From contig CP080408.1 of the NCBI GenBank assembly GCA_019448215.1, positions 2,232,001 to 2,296,000 on the forward strand: DNA of 64,000 bases. The letters are read 5' to 3'. Below, piece after piece: positions 40,928-50,817 of the stretch (within the stretch, counting starts at the first letter, position 1; each line of letters begins with the position of its first letter). The notes beneath the pieces were generated by a model, which did not search any database, was not told the origin of the DNA, and was given only the letters and a program-made list of their open reading frames with translations. This DNA comes from Thalassovita mediterranea (GTDB taxonomy: Bacteria; Pseudomonadota; Alphaproteobacteria; Caulobacterales; Hyphomonadaceae). The translations under genes and the position numbers were made by a program.

Positions 40928-41977
40928 CTAGTTGCTGACCTTGGCGATGCAACTTCCAATCTCAGCAAGCGCATGCTCGCCGAGGCAGAATGGCACTTCG
41001 AAATGCTGGTGCGTCGCGGCGATGCACTGCTGCAGGTTCAGATTGGCCATGTTCATGCAGCCAGAGGTCTGGCTTTCGGTCATCGCGCCCTGGATCGGGG
41101 CAGGGCCGGTCTGCTCGCTACCAAGCACGCGGTAGGCGGCAAGCGTTGCGATCTTGTCGGCAACCTGCTCGCTGCCAGGCGCTACGGTCCGGCGTGTGCC
41201 ACGGGTGATGGTGCCGACATTTGCAACGCGGACACGGTCAGTCGCGCCTGTGATATTGCGCCAGATAGAGGGCGTGCCGGCCCGGCCTGCGGTCGAGAGG
41301 ACGTTGCCGATATCAGGCGCGCGGAAAGCGGTCGTCATGTCGCTGCTGGCGGTACGGCCAACGAGGGAGTCAGCGCGAAGGCGGGTTGCAAGCGCACCAG
41401 AGTCGCCCAGCGTGCCCTTGGCCCAGCCATAAGCCTGAAGGCTGTAGGCTTGCTCCTTAACTGATTGTGCGGTGGCCTGAAGGCGCTGGGCATCGGCGGC
41501 ACCTGCGTTGAGGGCGGCGCTAACAGCGGCCGAGCCGCCGTGCATCGTGCGGGCAAAGCGAACATCATTCTGCAGGCCGCGCACGAGGAAGTCGCGGCCG
41601 TAATAGGCTTCACCGTCGCGCACAGCGGCGCGGAATTCCGGGTCCTGCGAGGCGATCAGCGCCGAATAGGCGATCCAGCCACGCGACAGCTGGTCATGGT
41701 TCTGGCTGCCAAGATCGCTGAGCGCGGTCTGGATCGAGGCGACGTCCTCGAACTTCTGCTGCTCAAGACGGGTCACATCGCTCTGATAGGTGGCATAGAC
41801 GGCTGCGGCCGTCGCGAGCGGGTCTGGCGCCGGTGCAACGCTGTAAGGTTGAACCGTTGGAATGGCCTGCGCGGTCGCGGGTTCAGCAGCCTGTTCTGGG
41901 GTGCTGTCCTGAGCTGTGGCGGCAAGCGCCACGAGCATGCCGGCGGTCACTGCTGCGTGAATTCTTCCGAGTTTCAT
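40928..41977 (-). CDS. Secreted hypothetical protein
   Basis: 349 residues beginning at 41977 (GGGGAA upstream), with a signal peptide cut near ALAATAQ and a Pro/Ala/Glu-rich segment, then a mostly helical body (DPLATAAAVYATYQSDVTRL; GWIAYSALIASQDPEFRAAV). Four cysteines near the C-terminus (SGCMNM, QQCIAA, PFCLGEH, GSCIAK) suggest disulphides. Conserved-looking but I recognise no domain. Confidence 0.75.
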   Translation of the reverse strand: MKLGRIHAAVTAGMLVALAATAQDSTPEQAAEPATAQAIPTVQPYSVAPAPDPLATAAAVYATYQSDVTRLEQQKFEDVASIQTALSDLGSQNHDQLSRGWIAYSALIASQDPEFRAAVRDGEAYYGRDFLVRGLQNDVRFARTMHGGSAAVSAALNAGAADAQRLQATAQSVKEQAYSLQAYGWAKGTLGDSGALATRLRADSLVGRTASSDMTTAFRAPDIGNVLSTAGRAGTPSIWRNITGATDRVRVANVGTITRGTRRTVAPGSEQVADKIATLAAYRVLGSEQTGPAPIQGAMTESQTSGCMNMANLNLQQCIAATHQHFEVPFCLGEHALAEIGSCIAKVSN

Positions 41978-42089
41978 TCTGTTTCCCCTGAGACGCGAAG
42001 GCATGCCTCGCTCTATCATTCTTGCGCAACTCGCCATAATCTACGGCAAAATAGGCAACCGACTCAACTTGAATTCTTCAGCCGCAAGG

Positions 42090-43751
42090 ATGCGTGGCAT
42101 TTCTAACCGACAGATGAACAGCTCGTCTAAAATCGCGGTAACATCTGCCTCCCTGATCTGGCTGGCCGGGGCCGTCGCTGCAGCTGTGCTTGCAGTTCGC
42201 GAAGGCATGCCGGGTCTGATTGCGGTTGCTGTGTTCGCCTGCGCGGCGCTGCCATCTGTCCTGACCATCCTCGTTGCCTTGCGCGGGCGCCGCTGGCCTG
42301 TCGCGCGCAAATCCGTTCTCGCCATCCTGCCATGGATCGCGCTTGCGTCTGGTCTTGTCTTCGTGACGGGCGGTTTCTTTTCGCCTGCGATTGCGACGGG
42401 GGCGCTGGCGCCGCTCTTCGTGCTGGCGTTTGGCTGGCGCTCCCATGTGGTGGAAATCTGCGTCTTTGCGCTTCTGGGGCTTGCCGGCAGCCTTCTCGCC
42501 GCTGCCTTCCTCAATGGCGCGCTCGATGATCCTGCGCTGGACATGTTCAGCGGTGTGCTCTCGTTGAATGCGATCTTTGCCGGGGCCTTGTTGCTCGTGG
42601 CGATCCTGCGGCGTGAGCCTGCAGACGTGTTCGCCGCTACGGCCCTTGCGCCCGTGAGGGCCGGTCCTGAGATCAAGGAAGACACGCCTGCGCGCACTGG
42701 CCCTGTCATGATCGTGGACGTCGCCGATGACGGGCGCGTGCGCATGGTGTCGGGCGAGATCAATGCGCCGGTCAGCCCGCGTCAGAAGCAACCTTTCGTT
42801 GAGGCGTTCGACGAACCCCACCGGCCGAGGATCGAGGCGGCCCTCTCATCCGACGGCACACGCCTTGATATCGATATTGGCCGCGCACCGCTTGAGCTCA
42901 TCTTTGATCCGCATGCAGCCGGCATGCGCGTCTTCATGAGCCTGGTCGAAGAACCGGAAGCGGAAGAAGAGAATCTGGAGACGGGTGACGATGAGGCACT
43001 CGTCCGTGCCCATGCCGCCGAAGAGGCGCTTGCAGAGCGCACCGCCTTCTTTGCGAGCCTCGGCCATGAGCTCAAGACCCCGCTCAACGCCATTCTCGGT
43101 TTCTCCGATCTCATGCGTAATGAGCTTCGCGGCGACCTGCCGGAAGCCTACCGCGAATATGTCGAGCTGATCCATGAGAGCGGGCAGGACCTGCTTCTCA
43201 CCGTTGAGGACATCCTCGACTATGCCAAGGCAGAGTCGGGACATATCCGGTTCGACCTTGAGCCGGTCGATCTCGTCGCCAGCAGCGAGTCCGTCATCGC
43301 GCAGCTTTCTGCCTTTGCGGACCGGGCCGGCGTCTCCATCCGCCAGAAGGCAGGCAATGAAGTCTGGGCGCTGGCAGATGCACGCGCAGTGCGCCAGATC
43401 TGGCAGAACCTCCTGTCGAACGCGATCAAATACTCGCCGAGAGGCTCAATGGTCAGCATCGATGCGCGGTCAGGTTCCTCGACCGTTGCCCTGTCTGTGC
43501 GGGATATGGGTGCCGGGATGAGCGCCAGCGACCTGGAGCAGGTAGCGCGGCCATTCCAGCAGGGAAGCAATGCGAAGGGCAGGGCAGGTACGGGGCTTGG
43601 CCTCGCTGTCGTGAAGACTTTCGCAGACCTGATGCAGGGCAAGGTCATCATCGATACCGCGCCCGGCGAGGGCACGCGCGTGCGCGTCATCCTGCCAAAG
43701 GCAGACCTCGAAGAAACCGAAAGTGCGCTGCTCGAGACGACCAGCGTCTAG
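42090..43751 (+). CDS. Membrane sensor histidine kinase
   Basis: About 553 residues. Five hydrophobic helices fill the first third, followed by a PAS-like linker, a HisKA domain with phospho-acceptor His in LGHELKTPLNAILGFSDLM, and a HATPase_c domain (N box WQNLLSNAIKYS, G boxes RDMGAGM and GTGLGLAVVK). The layout resembles PleC/DivJ-type kinases but the sensor part is not theirs. The start is uncertain: 42003, 42090 and 42114 are all possible and none has a good ribosome-binding site. No response regulator is adjacent. Confidence 0.88.
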   Translation: MRGISNRQMNSSSKIAVTSASLIWLAGAVAAAVLAVREGMPGLIAVAVFACAALPSVLTILVALRGRRWPVARKSVLAILPWIALASGLVFVTGGFFSPAIATGALAPLFVLAFGWRSHVVEICVFALLGLAGSLLAAAFLNGALDDPALDMFSGVLSLNAIFAGALLLVAILRREPADVFAATALAPVRAGPEIKEDTPARTGPVMIVDVADDGRVRMVSGEINAPVSPRQKQPFVEAFDEPHRPRIEAALSSDGTRLDIDIGRAPLELIFDPHAAGMRVFMSLVEEPEAEEENLETGDDEALVRAHAAEEALAERTAFFASLGHELKTPLNAILGFSDLMRNELRGDLPEAYREYVELIHESGQDLLLTVEDILDYAKAESGHIRFDLEPVDLVASSESVIAQLSAFADRAGVSIRQKAGNEVWALADARAVRQIWQNLLSNAIKYSPRGSMVSIDARSGSSTVALSVRDMGAGMSASDLEQVARPFQQGSNAKGRAGTGLGLAVVKTFADLMQGKVIIDTAPGEGTRVRVILPKADLEETESALLETTSV

Positions 43752-43777
43752 TTAGAGCTTGAGACAGCCTGGTCGTT

Positions 43778-44014
43778 TCAGGACTTGAATTTGCGCCGTT
43801 CGATGCGCGTCTCGCGCAGAAGAAGCGCAAAGCCGCTGACCAGAAGCGCGCCGATCATGACGATCACGACTTCGAGCGGCAGGACAGGCGAGCCGGTGAC
43901 ATCAATGGCGCGCGCCGACAGGAAATCCTTGCCGCCGAGCGACAGGGCATTCACGCTTGCGGTTTCACTGGCAGCCTTTATGGCGGCGCCTGACTGAATG
44001 ACGATGTTGAACAT
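43778..44014 (-). CDS. Small single-helix membrane protein
   Basis: 78 residues with one hydrophobic helix (PLEVVIVMIGALLVSGFALLL) and a basic end (RETRIERRKFKS) that would face the cytosol. No family recognised. Divergent from the DUF1491 gene, with a 14-base palindrome between. Confidence 0.5.
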   Translation of the reverse strand: MFNIVIQSGAAIKAASETASVNALSLGGKDFLSARAIDVTGSPVLPLEVVIVMIGALLVSGFALLLRETRIERRKFKS

Positions 44015-44041
44015 GGCCCACTCCCTGGCGGCGTATTAGTA

Positions 44042-44055
44042 AATCGTTAACGATT
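44042..44055. promoter_or_regulatory. 14-bp perfect palindrome between divergent genes
   Basis: AATCGTTAACGATT is a perfect palindrome located 28 bases upstream of the leftward small gene and 45 bases before the DUF1491 start. Its position suggests an operator or a dimeric-protein binding site; the regulator is unknown. Confidence 0.4.
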
Positions 44056-44099
44056 ACGCAACTTGCAAAGGGCGTGCCGGATGAGAGGAGCCGGACGGT

Positions 44100-44453
44100 A
44101 TGTTTGAAGAACGCTTGCCCACATGGCTCTGGGTCGATGCGCTGGTGCGCCGGGTACAGGTGGCCGGTGCCAGCTGCTTCATCCTGCAGAAGGGCGACCG
44201 CGAGAGGGGCGACGTCATCGTGAAGGTGGCTGATCTGAAGGGCGGCGCGCGCGTCTACGTCCCCCGCACGAGCATGGAAGGCACCCGTATCTTCTCTGAT
44301 GTGCGCCTTCAGGGCGTGGGCGAAAGCGAGGCAGAGGCCGATGATTACGTTCGCCGCGCCCGAAGCCGCGACAGCGACCTCTGGGTGATCGAGATCGAGG
44401 ATCGCGAAGCGCGCCATTTCCTGACAGAAGAGATCGAGGCGCCTGCCGATTGA
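44100..44453 (+). CDS. DUF1491 family protein
   Basis: 117 residues matching DUF1491 (RLPTWLWVDALVRRVQVAGA, then KGDRERGDVIVKV and IEDREARHFLTEEIE). The family is small, soluble and essentially alphaproteobacterial, function unknown. It precedes tdk by 76 bases on the same strand. Confidence 0.85.
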   Translation: MFEERLPTWLWVDALVRRVQVAGASCFILQKGDRERGDVIVKVADLKGGARVYVPRTSMEGTRIFSDVRLQGVGESEAEADDYVRRARSRDSDLWVIEIEDREARHFLTEEIEAPAD

Positions 44454-44529
44454 GTGTCCGGCAGCGGACGGAATCAGGCCAAGCCAAATGTCTGCGAAAG
44501 GCAGGCCCTGCCTGAGATGAGGAAAGACC

Positions 44530-45120
44530 GTGGCGAAGCTCTATTTCACCTATTCGGCGATGAATGCCGGCAAATCGACCATCCTCCTGCAATCGGCCCA
44601 TAACTACCGCGAGCGGGGCATGACGGTCATGCTCTGGACGTCGCACTTCACCAAGGCCGACGATGTCGAGGATGCGCGCATCTCGTCGCGGATCGGTCTT
44701 GCCTCAGACGCCCACCGCTTCAATGGCGACGTCGATCTCTTCTCTGCGATCGAGACAACGCATGCAGGCACGCCGCTAAGCGCTGTCCTTCTGGATGAGG
44801 CGCAATTCCTCAGCCCTGCGCAGGTCTGGCAGCTGTCACGCGTGGCAGACGAGCTGGGTATCCCCGTTCTCTGCTATGGCCTTCGTACCGACTTCCAGGG
44901 CAAGCTGTTCGATGGCTCGGCTGAATTGCTCGGCATCGCCGACAGCTTGCGGGAAATCCGCACCATCTGCCATTGCGGCAAGAAGGCGACGATGACGGCC
45001 CGCGTAGATGAGGCCGGTCAGCCACAGACCGAGGGCCAGCAGGTCGATATCGACAAGGACCACTATCTGTCGCTCTGCCGCCAGCACTGGAAAGAAGTTA
45101 CCGGTTTGCAAGCGGACTGA
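44530..45120 (+). CDS. tdk: Thymidine kinase
   Basis: 196 residues beginning with GTG (GGAAAG upstream). The P-loop is SAMNAGKST near residue 9, the Walker-B/DEAQF motif is VLLDEAQFLSP, and a zinc-binding Cys set is ICHCGKKA ... YLSLCRQHW. It phosphorylates thymidine to dTMP in nucleoside salvage (type II, E. coli Tdk-like). Confidence 0.95.
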   Translation: MAKLYFTYSAMNAGKSTILLQSAHNYRERGMTVMLWTSHFTKADDVEDARISSRIGLASDAHRFNGDVDLFSAIETTHAGTPLSAVLLDEAQFLSPAQVWQLSRVADELGIPVLCYGLRTDFQGKLFDGSAELLGIADSLREIRTICHCGKKATMTARVDEAGQPQTEGQQVDIDKDHYLSLCRQHWKEVTGLQAD

Positions 45121-45198
45121 CAGGAACAAGCGGGCGATCCATCTGGTTGATTGGGCAGGAGCAGAACGCTTCGACGCAAAACCAGAAAGGAATTGAAA

Positions 45199-45576
45199 AT
45201 GCCCACACCAGACGGACATACCACTGCCATCCGCGCCTCCCGCGTCATCGGGACGGATGTCTACTCCACCAGCGGCGACAAGATCGGCGAGATCGAGGAC
45301 GTTATGCTGAACAAGCTCGACAACCAGATCATGTTTGCGGTCGTCGGCTTTGGCGGCTTCCTTGGCCTCGGTGAGAAGTTTCACGCCATTCCATGGGCCT
45401 CGCTCGATTATGAGAAGGACAAGGGCGGCTATATCGTCCCGTTCAGCGAGGAACAGCTGAAGCAGGCCCCCTCGCACAGCCTGAAAGAACTGACCAAGGA
45501 TGATGGCGCAGCCGCGCGCGATGCGGCCTTCGATTACTACAAGGTCGAGCGCTACTGGGTCGTCGGCGCCGACTGA
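45199..45576 (+). CDS. PRC-barrel domain protein
   Basis: 125 residues. The PRC-barrel is at about 12-85 (ASRVIGTDVYSTSGDKIGEI; MFAVVGFGGFLGLGEKFHAI). The start at 45199 has GGAA upstream; the frame extends to 45151 inside spacer. Small PRC-barrel proteins bind RNA or protein partners and are often stress-induced, but no specific role can be assigned. A terminator follows. Confidence 0.9.
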   Translation: MPTPDGHTTAIRASRVIGTDVYSTSGDKIGEIEDVMLNKLDNQIMFAVVGFGGFLGLGEKFHAIPWASLDYEKDKGGYIVPFSEEQLKQAPSHSLKELTKDDGAAARDAAFDYYKVERYWVVGAD

Positions 45577-45596
45577 TCCCACGCAAATCTTGAGGG

Positions 45597-45629
45597 AAGC
45601 GGCGCTGCGAATGTGGCGCCGCTTTTCTT
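45597..45629 (+). terminator. Terminator of the PRC-barrel gene
   Basis: Nine-bp stem AAGCGGCGC/GCGCCGCTT (45597-45605, 45616-45624) followed by TTCTT. Confidence 0.75.
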
Positions 45630-45721
45630 ATGAAAACCCCTCAATCGCCCGCGCCTCACCCGATTGCCGCCCCATTTGCGGGTGACTGTCTCCTCATCGC
45701 ACTGACTGAGGAGGAGAGGTC

Positions 45722-46255
45722 ATGGGTGCTCGCCGCAACACTGCATTCGCGCTGACGGCGCTGCTTTCATTCGTTCTCGCAGGTGTGAGCGCCAAGGCCG
45801 ACGCGCAGGCCGCAGGCTCGCCAGAAATCGACTATGCCGGCTTCATGCAGGCAGGTGAGGATGTCATGGCGCTGCGCGCCACACGCCTCGTCAGCCTCGC
45901 CGAATTCAATGAGATGGCGAGCGAAGCTGACACGATCATTCTCGATAGCCGAAGCGCGGAGGCTTTCGCGCTGGGCCACATCGACGGTGCCATCAATATC
46001 AACTTTGCCGACTTCACTGATGAGAAGCTTTCCGACCTCATCGCCCATCGCGGCACGCGCATCCTCATCTATTGCAACAACAATTTCGCTGACGATATCG
46101 CGCCGGTCATGCTGAAGCGGGCCCCGCTCGCGCTGAACATCCCGACCTTCATCAACCTGCACGGCTATGGCTACACCAATGTCTATGAGCTGGGAGAGCT
46201 CGTCAGTACGAATGATCCGGACGTGAACTGGGTGAGTGCGCCGCAAATGCCCTGA
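45722..46255 (+). CDS. Exported rhodanese-like domain protein
   Basis: 177 residues with a signal peptide (FALTALLSFVLAGVSAKADAQ) and one rhodanese domain: DTIILDSRSAEAFALGHIDG and the active-site loop ILIYCNNNF with the catalytic Cys. GGAGGAGAGG gives a very strong ribosome-binding site. Periplasmic single-domain rhodaneses are usually sulfur-handling or binding proteins; the loop CNNNF is not the usual CxxGxR. Confidence 0.88.
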   Translation: MGARRNTAFALTALLSFVLAGVSAKADAQAAGSPEIDYAGFMQAGEDVMALRATRLVSLAEFNEMASEADTIILDSRSAEAFALGHIDGAININFADFTDEKLSDLIAHRGTRILIYCNNNFADDIAPVMLKRAPLALNIPTFINLHGYGYTNVYELGELVSTNDPDVNWVSAPQMP

Positions 46256-46277
46256 ACCTCAGCTGCGCACCACCTGT

Positions 46278-46320
46278 GAAAGGCAGGCCGGCTCCCCATC
46301 GCCGTGCCTGCCTTTCCTTA
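46278..46320 (+). terminator. Terminator of the rhodanese gene
   Basis: Eleven-bp stem GAAAGGCAGGC/GCCTGCCTTTC (46278-46288, 46306-46316) with a short pyrimidine tail. The 17-base loop is long. Confidence 0.7.
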
Positions 46321-46412
46321 TTTAGTTCTGCTAATGCGACCGTTACGCCGCTTGCACATCGAGGCTTTCGCCGTCATGTCACCCATCGACCAGTGATTAT
46401 CGGGACGAAACA

Positions 46413-47228
46413 ATGACGACTGCCAGCCAGCAATCTGCCGCGCCACGCGTCAATCCGAACGCGCCAACCGAAGAGACTGTCCTCTCGGTAGAGCATTATA
46501 CCGACCGGCTTTTCTCTTTCCGCATCACGCGCCCGCAAAGCTTCCGCTTCCGCTCGGGCGAGTTCGTCATGATCGGCCTGCCGCGCGAAGACGGCAAACC
46601 GCTGCTGCGGGCCTATTCGGTGGCCTCGCCGTCCTGGGACGAGTCTCTGGAATTCTATTCGATCAAGGTGCCGGACGGCCCGCTGACCTCCCGCCTTCAG
46701 AAAATCCAGCCGGGCGACAAGGTGCTGCTAGGCAAGAAGCCGACCGGCACGCTGGTGCTCGATGCGCTGACGCCGGGCAAGCGGCTGTACATGTTCTCTA
46801 CGGGTACGGGCTTTGCGCCTTTCGCCAGCCTGGTGCGCGACCCGGAGACCTATGAGAAGTTCGAGGACGTCATTGTCACTCATACCTGCCGCCAGAATGG
46901 GGAGCTGCAATACTCCACCAAGCTGGTCGAGGACCTCGTCAATGATCCGCTCGTCGGTGAGATGGTGCATGGCAAGCTGAAACTTTTCACCTCCTGCACG
47001 CAGGAGCAGTCAGACCGCATGGGCCGCCCGACGGACCTCATCCGCTCTGGCGAGCTGTTCAAGCAGCTGGACCTGCCACCGCTCGATCCGTCGACGGACC
47101 GTGTGATGATCTGCGGCTCCATGCCGATGACGCTGGAAATGAAAGACCTCATGCAGGAAGCCGGACTGACCGAAGGCTCGAATGCCGCTCCGGCCGAGTT
47201 TGTCATCGAGAAGGCGTTTGTGGGGTAG
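46413..47228 (+). CDS. fpr: Ferredoxin--NADP+ reductase
   Basis: 271 residues of the bacterial Fpr type. The FAD-binding motif is LLRAYSVASPSWDE, the NADP-binding segment STGTGFAPFASLVRDP, and the terminal VMICGSMPMTLEMKDL. It moves electrons between NADPH and ferredoxin/flavodoxin in the cytosol. Single gene. Confidence 0.95.
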   Translation: MTTASQQSAAPRVNPNAPTEETVLSVEHYTDRLFSFRITRPQSFRFRSGEFVMIGLPREDGKPLLRAYSVASPSWDESLEFYSIKVPDGPLTSRLQKIQPGDKVLLGKKPTGTLVLDALTPGKRLYMFSTGTGFAPFASLVRDPETYEKFEDVIVTHTCRQNGELQYSTKLVEDLVNDPLVGEMVHGKLKLFTSCTQEQSDRMGRPTDLIRSGELFKQLDLPPLDPSTDRVMICGSMPMTLEMKDLMQEAGLTEGSNAAPAEFVIEKAFVG

Positions 47229-47317
47229 GGACGCCCCCTACAGGCCCGAAATTTCAGTTGCGCTGGAAAATGCAGGATGGATAGATAGGGCTCTCTTCCA
47301 CCCAGAGATTCCAATCA

Positions 47318-47689
47318 ATGAAAGCTGTATATTTGGTTGTCGGGGCATGCGCCCTGCTCTTGTCGGGCTGCGAAAGCACTTCTGACTATTACTATCCAGA
47401 TCAGTCGCATACGAGTGAGAACTATTGCGATGATGGCAGTCGTGTAAGCCGCCATTCAGGCGTGAGCGGCGGTCGAGGCTATGTTTATTTCGTCAATCAT
47501 GGACAGCAGGGCGTGACCGCATTCGTCGATTACGCAGACGGTCGATCCCAAGGGGATGACTTTCTCGATTTCTCTGACGGTGTAGAGCCCGGCGAAAGGT
47601 CGAAAACCTGGTACCATGAGCCTAACGCGGACTATTCAACCCGGATGATTTGCTCAAGGGATCTAATGAACGCGCTCGGCTCTTATTAA
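47318..47689 (+). CDS. Small lipoprotein of unknown function
   Basis: 123 residues with a lipoprotein signal ending LLLSGC (Cys18), then a Tyr/Ser/Asp-rich mature part (YYYPDQSHTSENYCDDGSRV). The coding sequence looks more A/T-rich than its neighbours, suggesting recent acquisition or relaxed constraint. No domain recognised. A hairpin TCCTCGG/CCGAGGA (47721-47740) without a T-run lies between it and convergent aroC. Confidence 0.65.
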   Translation: MKAVYLVVGACALLLSGCESTSDYYYPDQSHTSENYCDDGSRVSRHSGVSGGRGYVYFVNHGQQGVTAFVDYADGRSQGDDFLDFSDGVEPGERSKTWYHEPNADYSTRMICSRDLMNALGSY

Positions 47690-47757
47690 GCCGATAGCCG
47701 TCTTTCATGGCGCGCTCTTGTCCTCGGACATCGCCGAGGATGAGGGCGCCTACCTGA

Positions 47758-48846
47758 CTAACCCATCTGCCCGCGATGACGCAGCTTTGCGTCCGCCAGC
47801 ACGCAGGCCATCATCGCTTCGGCGACAGGCACAGCGCGAATTCCGACGCAGGGGTCGTGGCGGCCTTTTGTGCGCACATCGACTTCGTCGCCGTCGCGGG
47901 TCACAGAGCGGGTTTGCGACAGGATGGATGAGGTCGGCTTGATCGCGACGCGGACCACAACGTCCTGACCCGTGCTGATACCACCTGCGACGCCGCCATT
48001 GTTGTTCGACAGGAAGCGCACGCCTTCTTTGCCCATGCGCATCTCGTCGGCGTTCTCTTCGCCAGAATATGAAGCGGAGGCAAAACCAGCGCCAATCTCG
48101 ACGCCCTTCGCGGCATTGATGCTCATCATGGCGCTCGCAAGTTCGCTGTCGAGCTTGCCATAGATGGGCGCGCCCCATCCGGCAGGCACGCCTGAGGCGT
48201 GGACCTCGACAATGGCACCGGCGCTGGAGCCAGCCTTGCGGGTCTCGTCCAGAAAGTCTTCCCACTGCGCGGCCGTCTTGGCGTCCGGGCACCAGAAAGG
48301 GTTCTTCCCCGTCTCGTCCCAGTCCCAGTTTTCCGGGTCGATCATGTGCGGGCCGATCTGGATCACGGCGCCGCGGATCGTAATGCTATCACCCAGAACA
48401 CGCCGCGCTACGGCGCCTGCAGCAACCCGCATCGCGGTTTCGCGCGCAGAGCTGCGCCCGCCGCCGCGATAGTCGCGGATCCCGTATTTCCGGTCATAGG
48501 CATAGTCGGCATGGCCGGGGCGGTAACGGTCCCGGATTTCCGAATAGTCCTTGGAGCGCTGGTCGACATTCTCAATCATCATCGAGATGGGCGTGCCGGT
48601 CGTGACCTGGCCATCCGTGCGGTCGTCAGCGAAGACGCCGGAGAGGATGCGCACCTCGTCCGGCTCCTTGCGCTGGGTCACGAAGCGGCTGGTGCCGGGC
48701 TTTCTCTTGTCGAGGAAGCCCTGCACATAAGCCTCATCCAGCGGCAGGTTTGGCGGACAGCCATCCACCACGCATCCGATCGCCGCCCCGTGGCTTTCGC
48801 CCCAGGTGGTCACGCGGAAGAGGTGGCCGAACGTATTGTGCGACAT
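47758..48846 (-). CDS. aroC: Chorismate synthase
   Basis: 362 residues. All family signatures are present: [18 protein letters not shown] at the N-terminus, [18 protein letters not shown], and the C-terminal [18 protein letters not shown]. It converts 5-enolpyruvylshikimate-3-phosphate to chorismate with reduced FMN. It lies 32 bases after mdh on the same strand, probably co-transcribed. Confidence 0.97.
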   Translation of the reverse strand: MSHNTFGHLFRVTTWGESHGAAIGCVVDGCPPNLPLDEAYVQGFLDKRKPGTSRFVTQRKEPDEVRILSGVFADDRTDGQVTTGTPISMMIENVDQRSKDYSEIRDRYRPGHADYAYDRKYGIRDYRGGGRSSARETAMRVAAGAVARRVLGDSITIRGAVIQIGPHMIDPENWDWDETGKNPFWCPDAKTAAQWEDFLDETRKAGSSAGAIVEVHASGVPAGWGAPIYGKLDSELASAMMSINAAKGVEIGAGFASASYSGEENADEMRMGKEGVRFLSNNNGGVAGGISTGQDVVVRVAIKPTSSILSQTRSVTRDGDEVDVRTKGRHDPCVGIRAVPVAEAMMACVLADAKLRHRGQMG

Positions 48847-48878
48847 GGCTGCCCGTCTTTTTCAGGAGGTCCGAGGCC

Positions 48879-49859
48879 CTAGGCGAACAGGTGCTCGACA
48901 GCGGCGCGCTCTTCGCGCAGCTCCGCATCGGTTGCATCCATCTTGCCGCGCGAGAATTCATTGATCTCGAGGCCCTGGACGATCTCATACTTGCCGTCCT
49001 TGCAGGTGCACGGATAGCCATAGATGACGCCCGGCTCGATGCCGTAGGAGCCGTCGGACGGAATGCCCATGGACACCCACTCGCCTTCAGGCGTGCCGAG
49101 GGCCCAGCTGCGCATATGGTCGATGGCGGCAGAGGCAGCCGAAGCGGCAGAGGAGGCACCGCGTGCCTTGATGATCGCCGCGCCGCGCTGCTGCACGTCG
49201 GGGATGAAGGTGTCGGTGTACCAGGCATCGTCGACCTGCGGCTTGGCGTCTTTGCCTTTGACCGTTGCGTGGTGGATGTCCGGATACTGGGTCGCCGAGT
49301 GGTTGCCCCAGATGATGACGTTCTTGATGTCGGTATTGTGCGCGCCGGTCTTCTCGGCGAGCTGGCTCATCGCGCGGTTATGGTCGAGACGGACCATGGC
49401 GGTGAAGCATTTCGGGTCGAGGTCCGGTGCGTTCTGCTGGGCGATGAGCGCGTTCGTGTTGGCCGGGTTGCCAACAACGAGGACTTTCACATCGCGCGAG
49501 GCGTGATCGTTGATCGCCTTGCCTTGTGGGCCAAAGATGCCGCCATTGGCTGACAGCAGGTCCTTGCGCTCCATGCCCTGCTTGCGCGGCATCGCGCCGA
49601 CGAGCAACGCATAATCGCAATCCTTGAAGGCGACGTTCGGGTCATCGGTCTGCACGATCTTGTTCAGCAGCGGGAAGGCGCAGTCATTGAGCTCCATCGT
49701 CACGCCTTCGAGCGCGCCGAGGGCCGGGGTGATTTCGAGCAGGTGAAGATCTACGGGCTGGTCCGGGCCCAGCATGTCGCCAGCGGCGATACGGAAGAGC
49801 AGGGCGTAACCGATCTGACCGGCGGCACCTGTAACGGCAACTTTGACGGGCTTTTTCAT
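48879..49859 (-). CDS. mdh: Malate dehydrogenase
   Basis: 326 residues of the LDH/MDH superfamily. The NAD-binding loop is [14 protein letters not shown], the cofactor stretch [12 protein letters not shown], and catalytic His is in [11 protein letters not shown]. Arg residues for malate binding are in [15 protein letters not shown]. It belongs to the longer MDH type (MalateDH-SF1) rather than the LDH-like type. The start at 49859 has GGAAGGAAA upstream; the frame extends to 49940 without one. Confidence 0.95.
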   Translation of the reverse strand: MKKPVKVAVTGAAGQIGYALLFRIAAGDMLGPDQPVDLHLLEITPALGALEGVTMELNDCAFPLLNKIVQTDDPNVAFKDCDYALLVGAMPRKQGMERKDLLSANGGIFGPQGKAINDHASRDVKVLVVGNPANTNALIAQQNAPDLDPKCFTAMVRLDHNRAMSQLAEKTGAHNTDIKNVIIWGNHSATQYPDIHHATVKGKDAKPQVDDAWYTDTFIPDVQQRGAAIIKARGASSAASAASAAIDHMRSWALGTPEGEWVSMGIPSDGSYGIEPGVIYGYPCTCKDGKYEIVQGLEINEFSRGKMDATDAELREERAAVEHLFA

Positions 49860-50040
49860 GGGAGGTTTCCTTCCAGCATTGGCGTTCTGTCTATTGCGCG
49901 CATCAATGGCGAATTTGGAGGGCGAGGGCAAGCGCCGCACATGGCCGCAGCGCGCTCACCCTGCGCCAGTTTGCTGTTTGAAAGGGCTGGCGAACGCAAT
50001 ACGCTCATCAGCACAGAGAAAAGATGAGGAGGAAGAAAGC

Positions 50041-50796
50041 ATGACATACGACTTCAAAGGCAAGAATGCCGTCGTGACCGGCGCGAGCCGCGGCATCGGA
50101 CGGGCCATCGCAAAGACGCTGGCCGAGGGCGGCGCGCGCCTTGCCCTCGTCGCTCGCAGTGTCGAGGCGCTCGAGGAACTGGCCAAGGAGCTGCCCGGTG
50201 AGCCGGTTGTTATTCACGCTGACCTTGGCTCATCCGATGGCTGGAAGCCGACGGCAGAAGCCATCCTGGAACAGCTCGGCCCCGTCGATATCCTCGTGAA
50301 CAATGCCGGCGTCAGCGTGCATGAGCCGGCCGGCCGCGTCACGGAAGACGGCCTCGACAACACGCTGAATGTAAATGTCCGCAATTTGATCCTGCTCACC
50401 GACGCACTGACCGACAGCCTGAAGTCGCGCAAAGGCAATGTCGTGAACATCTCGTCGGTGTCTGCCAGCACGGGCAGCATCGGCCAGATCGCCTACTCGG
50501 CCTCCAAGGGCGCGGTAAATTCCATGACGCGCAATATGTCGATCGACCTCGGCCGGGCAGGGGTCCGCGTGAACGCTGTCGCGCCGGGCGTGATCGATGA
50601 TGGCATGTGGACGACTGCTTTCGAGAGCGGACTTGACCGGGAGAAGACGATGGCGGGCATCGCCAAAGTCATCCCGCTGGAAGGGCGCTGGGGCAGTGCG
50701 CAGAACATTGCTGATGCTGTCGCATTCCTCGCCTCGGACAAGGCAGACTATATTACCGGACAGGTGCTGCGCGTAGATGGCGGCATCCTCGCCTGA
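50041..50796 (+). CDS. SDR-family oxidoreductase (FabG-like)
   Basis: 251 residues. The cofactor motif is TGASRGIG, the structural NNAGV, catalytic Ser in NISSVSAS and Tyr-x3-Lys in YSASKGAV. AGGAGGAA precedes the ATG at 50041; the longer open frame to 49843 runs through the mdh promoter. Divergent from mdh and 21 bases before pdxH on the same strand. Substrate unknown. Confidence 0.92.
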   Translation: MTYDFKGKNAVVTGASRGIGRAIAKTLAEGGARLALVARSVEALEELAKELPGEPVVIHADLGSSDGWKPTAEAILEQLGPVDILVNNAGVSVHEPAGRVTEDGLDNTLNVNVRNLILLTDALTDSLKSRKGNVVNISSVSASTGSIGQIAYSASKGAVNSMTRNMSIDLGRAGVRVNAVAPGVIDDGMWTTAFESGLDREKTMAGIAKVIPLEGRWGSAQNIADAVAFLASDKADYITGQVLRVDGGILA

Positions 50797-50817
50797 TCAC
50801 GACTGAAAGAGCAGAAG

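Noticed and set aside
43785-43997. 70-codon rightward ORF
   Set aside because: Antisense of the small membrane protein at 43778-44014; lacks a ribosome-binding site and hydrophobic or domain pattern.
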